This document shows, in pieces, positions 28,514 to 30,000 of a stretch of 30,000 nucleotides of DNA. Both the position numbers and the translations under genes were made by a program. Origin of the DNA: Prorocentrum cordatum (lineage: Eukaryota; Sar; Dinophyceae; Prorocentrales; Prorocentraceae); assembly GCA_963575745.1 (NCBI GenBank), contig CAUYUJ010017908.1:1-30000 (forward strand), read 5' to 3'. The notes under the pieces are model-generated. The model made no database searches and was not told the DNA's origin. It saw nothing but the letters and a program-made list of their open reading frames with translations. The stretch's first letter is position 1; each line of letters starts with the position of its first letter.

Positions 28514-30000
28514 TTCTTCGTCGTCGTCTTCTTCGTCGTCGTCTTCTTCGTCGCCTGTTCGAGGTCTGTGGAATGATTTGCCTCTTCTTCGGCCACTTGG
28601 CCTCGAGTCCTGCGTGAGATCCAGGCGTCGCACTTTTTCCGCACCAGGCTTTTCGCCCGGTTTCGGGCCCATCGCAGAACGACCTGGCTCGAAGCATGCA
28701 GCAGAAAGTGGGGTGCAGGGCTCCGACCGTGACTCCTCACGATGCTGTGCTTTCTTCGCCACGTCGGACCTCTTCGCAGCCTTCGGCCTCCAGGGGCCCT
28801 CACGGGGCCCAGGGGCCGCCAGAAAGCGACCCAGGAGAAAGAGCTGGTCCTGGAGGGAAGACTCGGGGGTCCCTGGACTCCCAGGCATCCTCCACGCAGC
28901 CCCCCTTCCTCCTGTGCGCCCGCCCCGCTGGCGCGTTCCGTCGTCGTCTGCCCGCTTCTGCCCTCCTCACCCCCCAGGAGGAAGGAGGAGGAGGAGGAGG
29001 AGGAGGAGGAGGAGGAGGAGGAGGAGGAGGAGGAGGAGGAGGAGGAGGAGGAGGAGGAGGAGGAGGAGGAGAAGGATTCTGCCCTCCTCTCCCCCCCCTT
29101 CGCCGGGCCGCAGAGCTTGCGAGGGAGCAGCGTGGAGCCATCGTTTTCTGGCAGAGCCTGCGAGAAATCATGCAGGCGGAGATCTGGGGATCCAGAGGTG
29201 TTTCGCCGTTCCCACCCTCCGCGGGCCTTCCCAGGGCCCCAGGACTGTCAGGGAACGGCTCAGGATGAGGAACCAGTCTGGGGGGAAGGACCTGCGTGGG
29301 ATGCCTAGTGGTTGGCACCAACACCAGTAATTATCGGCGGTTGCCTCCACCGAAAGAAGGTGATCCCGATCTCGGTGACGGTGGTAATGTTTGGGCTTCC
29401 CAGGTGTCCGAATGGTTACGTAACCAGCATCAAAACGACCTGGGATCGTGCAGATGTTGGTGCCCACTTCCAAGCCTCCAACCAGGGTCCCAGGACGACC
29501 AATCCCTCAGGACCTCGATTTTCTCAACACGGGATCTCCGCAAGTCCCAACCCTGGCCCTGGGAGCTAGTCTCGCATCCTGGGCAGTTCTTGGCAGGTCC
29601 TGCGGTCTGGCCATGGCCCCCCCGGAGGCCGAAAATGGGAACAACGCCTTCCGTCGTGATTGTTTGTCCGCGACGCGCGTATGTCTGGGGAGCCCGCTTG
29701 CTCCAATGCGAAGACCCACTCTTCTGCCGATTTACAGCATCATTTCAATCCGCGGCCTCAAGGGTCCCGACCCCTTCCCCGGGGCGCGGCTTTTCGTCCG
29801 GGCTCCATTTTTGATGGACCCCGGACCCCATTCGTCGAGGCAAAACCGCCGGACTGCACAACAAGTCAGATCCTCGGATCTCTGGGGAGAGGCGGCGCTG
29901 CTGGCGCCGCGGCCGCCGGAGGAGCCGCCGCCCTTTGCGCTGACGCCTGGCGGCTACGACCTGCACTTCCGCCTGGACGTGAGCGGCGACGAGTCGGTGC
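19781..30000 (+). CDS. SPEF2: SPEF2/CPC1-like central-pair protein gene, 7 exons visible, 3' end outside window
   Basis: SPEF2 (CPC1 in Chlamydomonas) is a large scaffold of the C1 central-pair projection of motile flagella. The visible exons, 19781-20555, 21687-21913, 24563-~25134, ~26086-26185, 27048-~27146, ~27480-28460 and 29892->30000, join in one frame to about 954 residues. In order they give: a calponin-homology-like domain (residues 1-~105) starting MSELLQNWLNNEV, which is the family's typical start; long charged helical segments; and an adenylate-kinase-like domain near residue 682, close to its place in animal SPEF2. No other ATG lies between the leader relic and 19781. Introns 1, 5 and 6 fit GC donors, and intron 2 fits GT. 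The ends of exons 3 and 4 are the least certain. The identification is by recognition of domains and order, not by a search. Confidence 0.85.
20556..21686 (+). repeat. Intron 1 with ~89-bp tandem array
   Basis: Eight imperfect units carry CCACGAAGCGTGTGA (or close variants) at 20802, 20897, 20986, 21067, 21157, 21246, 21336 and 21445, mostly 81-95 bp apart. Each also has GTGTGCCGAA, a TGTGGACGGTGCC block and a GGGGCCT block. A GGA-rich patch (21490-21545) follows. The array fills most of the 1,131-bp intron. The intron is bounded by the 7-bp direct repeat GGCGTGG. Confidence 0.85.
21687..21913 (+). CDS. SPEF2: SPEF2-like exon 2
   Basis: About 76 codons. The correct frame reads VASFETGLLDLGLVSQ, then an acidic DEDSDDDSDRSD segment, and ends ELEPQWW. 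A stop (TAA, 21683-21685) overlaps the acceptor AAG, so the exon must begin at 21687. It ends before GTAAAC at 21914, a canonical GT donor in phase 0. It has no domain of its own and is a linker between helical segments. Confidence 0.78.
21914..22565 (+). repeat. Intron 2, left part: intronic repeats and (TCC)n array
   Basis: About 21955-22108 is a copy of the repeat family that also fills intron 5, ending GCGTCGGATGTCTGGGAAG. 22150-22235 is a diverged copy of the 125-bp repeat at 2643 and 3063. 22288-22377 is a TCC/CTCCTC polypyrimidine array. No extra exon could be recognised. Confidence 0.65.
22566..24562 (+). repeat. Intron 2, right part: ~84-bp array element reaching the splice acceptor
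   Basis: About twenty units of ~80-90 bp (22566-24245), with blocks CGGATGGAGGG, GTGGCTCTCGCC and AGCGCCGCGCGCA, are followed by a unique ~290-bp end (24246-24540). The final TCCTCCTCTTCCTCCTCCCC and AG (24541-24562) serve as polypyrimidine tract and acceptor for exon 3. The right end and array are found inverted at 7561-8445, where the complementary GGA run also abuts. A 172-bp TIR element (22997-23168) interrupts one unit. Confidence 0.82.
22997..23168. mobile_element. Short TIR element with 5-bp TSD inside the 84-bp array
   Basis: A 172-bp element with ends TCGGGGGTGGACAGAACCCCC and GGGGGGTCTGTCCATCCCCGA (near-perfect inverted repeats). It is flanked by TTGAT at 22992-22996 and 23169-23173. 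It splits one ~84-bp unit, which reads through normally when the element is left out. A single copy in this window. It encodes no protein. Confidence 0.88.
24563..25134 (+). CDS. SPEF2: SPEF2-like exon 3: charged helical region
   Basis: About 190 codons, opening EQEAGLFLRRNKESKR and continuing with a very basic RKERERRRRRVLVEQQ block and long Arg/Glu/Gln/Leu-rich helices. It ends near TLWREWMAMFTASAP. Basic RRRR-K/R-VLxEQ blocks and a W-[RK]-E-W segment before the linker are as I recall in animal SPEF2. The acceptor is CCCCAG at 24557-24562, phase 0. The donor is uncertain: GC at 25135 keeps frame with an exon 4 start at 26086, and nearby GC or GT sites are alternatives. Confidence 0.8.
25145..25330 (+). 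repeat. GATC-dense segment at the start of intron 3
   Basis: Ten GATC tetramers lie within about 151 bp (25172-25322), many as TGATC/CGATC/GATCG, against less than one expected by chance. There is no clear unit length. No coding sequence. Confidence 0.7.
25340..25811 (+). repeat. Three tandem ~170-bp intronic repeat units (intron 3)
   Basis: Units share GGCCTCCAGAGGCC, AATTGCCAAAAACATTCGTC, CTCGCGACGTCGGAGG, GGGTCTCCAGAAGTCCCGAC and TTTCCCC(A/T)GG. The third copy is truncated at GCCGAAAATAC. Related copies in either orientation occur in introns 2, 5 and 6. Confidence 0.8.
25862..26033. mobile_element. Mariner-like MITE, copy 1 (intron 3)
   Basis: A 172-bp element whose TIRs contain GTCAAAAACCCTAATAAGG and CCTTATTAGGGTTT. 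It has TA on both sides (25860-25861 and 26034-26035) and degraded CAGTC/GACTG termini. TA duplication with CAGT-type ends is typical of Tc1/mariner-related elements. Both sides are further flanked by a 50-bp direct repeat (25812-25861 and 26034-26083; 48 of 50 identical). It contains no reading frame of note. Confidence 0.88.
26086..26185 (+). CDS. SPEF2: SPEF2-like exon 4 (small)
   Basis: About 33 codons reading PAPGTLASEPADIYPL, then AQPPDAASAILEES. The acceptor is GTAAG at 26081-26085 or CCAG at 26087-26090. The first fits the ending of introns 5 and 6. The frame is fixed because the alternative frame meets a stop and because this frame joins in phase to EAALRDY in exon 5. The donor is GTGAGG at 26186; a GA donor after 26179 is a weaker alternative. 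It sits between two MITE copies. Confidence 0.65.
26193..26571 (+). repeat. Copy of the 9.7-kb dispersed repeat, interrupted by a MITE (intron 4)
   Basis: Blocks shared with 9684-9830 lie on both sides of the MITE at 26241-26413: CACACACAGACATAATGGAT on the left, and GGGAAGCGGGGGGGAAGAC and TTTGTGTGCCCC on the right. A 28-bp segment beginning TAATGGAT is present on both sides of the MITE. Confidence 0.65.
26241..26413. mobile_element. Mariner-like MITE, copy 2 (intron 4)
   Basis: A 173-bp element starting CAGTCAAAAACCCTAATAAG and ending CTTATTAGGGTTTTTGACTG, perfect TIRs that continue through GACGCGCG. TA flanks lie at 26239-26240 and 26414-26415. It is closely similar to copy 1 over its whole length. 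It is flanked immediately by a 28-bp direct repeat (26213-26240 and 26414-26441; 26 of 28 identical) that begins and ends with TA. Confidence 0.92.
26572..26810. mobile_element. TIR element with ~48-bp arms, family C (intron 4)
   Basis: The left arm AAAAAGGGGGTCCAGCTG continues through GGGGGTGGTGCAA and AGATTTGGGGCAG. The right arm (about 26760-26809) is its reverse complement with a few differences. The interior (~140 bp) contains short inverted CAACACA/TGTGTTG segments. No TSD could be fixed. A single copy in this window. Non-coding. Confidence 0.8.
26819..27011. mobile_element. TIR element family D, intact copy (intron 4)
   Basis: Ends are CGAAATGGGTACGGAAAGAA and TTTTTTCCGTACCCATTTCG, and the TIR continues to TGGGCACAATGCCCAAC, about 37 bp in all. 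The centre has AACAGCGGCCGCTGTT. A degenerate copy lies at 5036-5235. It abuts the family C element within 8 bp and ends 36 bp before exon 5. Confidence 0.85.
27048..27146 (+). CDS. SPEF2: SPEF2-like exon 5 (small)
   Basis: 33 codons: EAALRDYTEGRGQWEP, then Pro/Ala-rich sequence to EGAQE. The acceptor is GGAAG at 27043-27047, phase 0. The 3' border lies in GGAGGGCGC (27143-27151), which is repeated at the acceptor of exon 6 (27476-27484). The exact cut is therefore ambiguous by a few bases without changing the protein. Confidence 0.68.
27147..27479 (+). repeat. Intron 5: single copy of the intronic repeat family
   Basis: The right part (about 27335-27479) matches the family seen at 21955-22108 and in introns 3 and 6: a GGAGGCCCCGG block, CCCTGGGGCAAGGGTCGGGAC, and the ending GCGTCGGATCTCTGGGGGAG. 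The intron is bounded by the 9-bp direct repeat GGAGGGCGC. At 333 bp it is the shortest intron here and the cleanest example of an element-like intron. Confidence 0.65.
27480..28460 (+). CDS. SPEF2: SPEF2-like exon 6: adenylate-kinase-like domain
   Basis: About 327 codons. After an Ala-rich start and a helical segment, VPLKLVLTGKPFAGKKLIA (from about 27748) gives the kinase beta-strand and a Walker-A-like loop (G-K-P-F-A-G-K-K). It is followed by SYNLQVVDVNEVLREC. A ~70-residue Ala/Glu/Asp-rich insert (about 28130-28340) precedes CGWVLVGHPEGAEQLGLLE, which corresponds to the G-[WF]-[VI]-L-x-x-[FY]-P-x-x-x-x-Q-A-x-x-L-E part of adenylate kinases. The usual Pro-Arg of that motif is Pro-Glu, so catalysis is doubtful, as is typical of SPEF2. 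The border GAGGCGG (28458-28464) is repeated at the exon 7 acceptor. Confidence 0.85.
28461..29891 (+). repeat. Intron 6: (GTC)n, intronic repeats and (GGA)n
   Basis: It starts with a GC donor and a (GTC)n/(TTC) array at 28489-28553. Copies of the intronic repeat family lie at about 28750-28890, 29210-29300 and 29590-29890 in both orientations. An almost pure (GGA)n array lies at 28978-29070. It ends CCTCGGATCTCTGGGGAGAG, like introns 3 and 5. The Ser-rich frame running past 28460 is read-through into the triplet array. Confidence 0.75.
29892..30000 (+). CDS. SPEF2: SPEF2-like exon 7, start only
   Basis: In phase with exon 6: AALLAPRPPEEPPPFALTPG, then GYDLHFRLDVSGDESV, running off the window edge. 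The G-Y-x-x-[HY] segment after a Pro-rich linker fits a folded part following the kinase domain. The acceptor is GAG at 29889-29891, within the repeated heptamer GAGGCGG (29889-29895). Confidence 0.72.

Noticed and set aside
26868-28697. 609-codon minus-strand frame opposite the kinase-domain exon
   Set aside because: It is the antisense shadow of GC-rich coding sequence and crosses two introns. The sense strand carries the recognised domain.
27510-29330. 606-codon plus-strand frame treated as one exon
   Set aside because: The SPEF2-like coding sequence joins exon 7 from the GAGGCGG junction at 28458-28464. Beyond that the frame enters a GTC array, intronic repeats and a GGA array, giving poly-Ser and poly-Arg.

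Overview
This window looks like nuclear DNA of a dinoflagellate. The evidence is a gene for an axonemal (flagellar) protein split by introns with GC donors and direct repeats at the splice junctions, a match to the 3' half of the dinoflagellate spliced leader just upstream of that gene, a decayed RT/RNase H/tyrosine-recombinase retroelement of a type common in dinoflagellates, very high GC outside simple repeats, and extremely repeat-rich intergenic DNA. The species cannot be fixed from sequence alone.

Positions 1 to about 11,500 hold no convincing gene. They are a patchwork of polypurine (GGA)n arrays, two very large GAT-type trinucleotide arrays (5.8-7.5 kb and 10.4-11.1 kb, the second continuing into a GTT array), tandem minisatellites, dispersed repeats and short non-autonomous transposons with terminal inverted repeats (TIRs). 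The many long reading frames here come from three-base periodicity.

Positions about 11.5-16.7 kb hold the remains of a retroelement: reverse transcriptase, RNase H, tyrosine recombinase and a methyltransferase-like module, frameshifted and with key residues lost. Three short TIR elements sit inside it, one with an exact 8-bp and two with exact 5-bp target-site duplications (TSDs). A second copy of the 8-bp-TSD element and a small snRNA-like fragment lie just upstream. From 16.7 to 19.6 kb there are further repeats and AT microsatellites.

The only apparently functional gene starts at 19,781 on the plus strand and runs off the right edge. It encodes a homologue of SPEF2 (CPC1 in green algae), a central-pair protein of motile cilia. 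Seven exons are visible, giving about 954 residues: an N-terminal calponin-homology-like domain, long charged helical segments, and an adenylate-kinase-like domain interrupted by an Ala/Glu-rich insert. The introns are built from repeats. Intron 1 is an ~89-bp tandem array. Intron 2 carries a ~2-kb repeat element that also occurs inverted at 7.6 kb. Introns 3 and 4 each carry one copy of the same mariner-like MITE, flanked by unusual 50-bp and 28-bp direct repeats. Introns 2, 3, 5 and 6 share a related repeat family whose end coincides with the 3' splice site in introns 3, 5 and 6. Together these suggest that mobile elements have built or rebuilt the introns of a gene that may once have passed through a spliced-leader mRNA and been retroposed.
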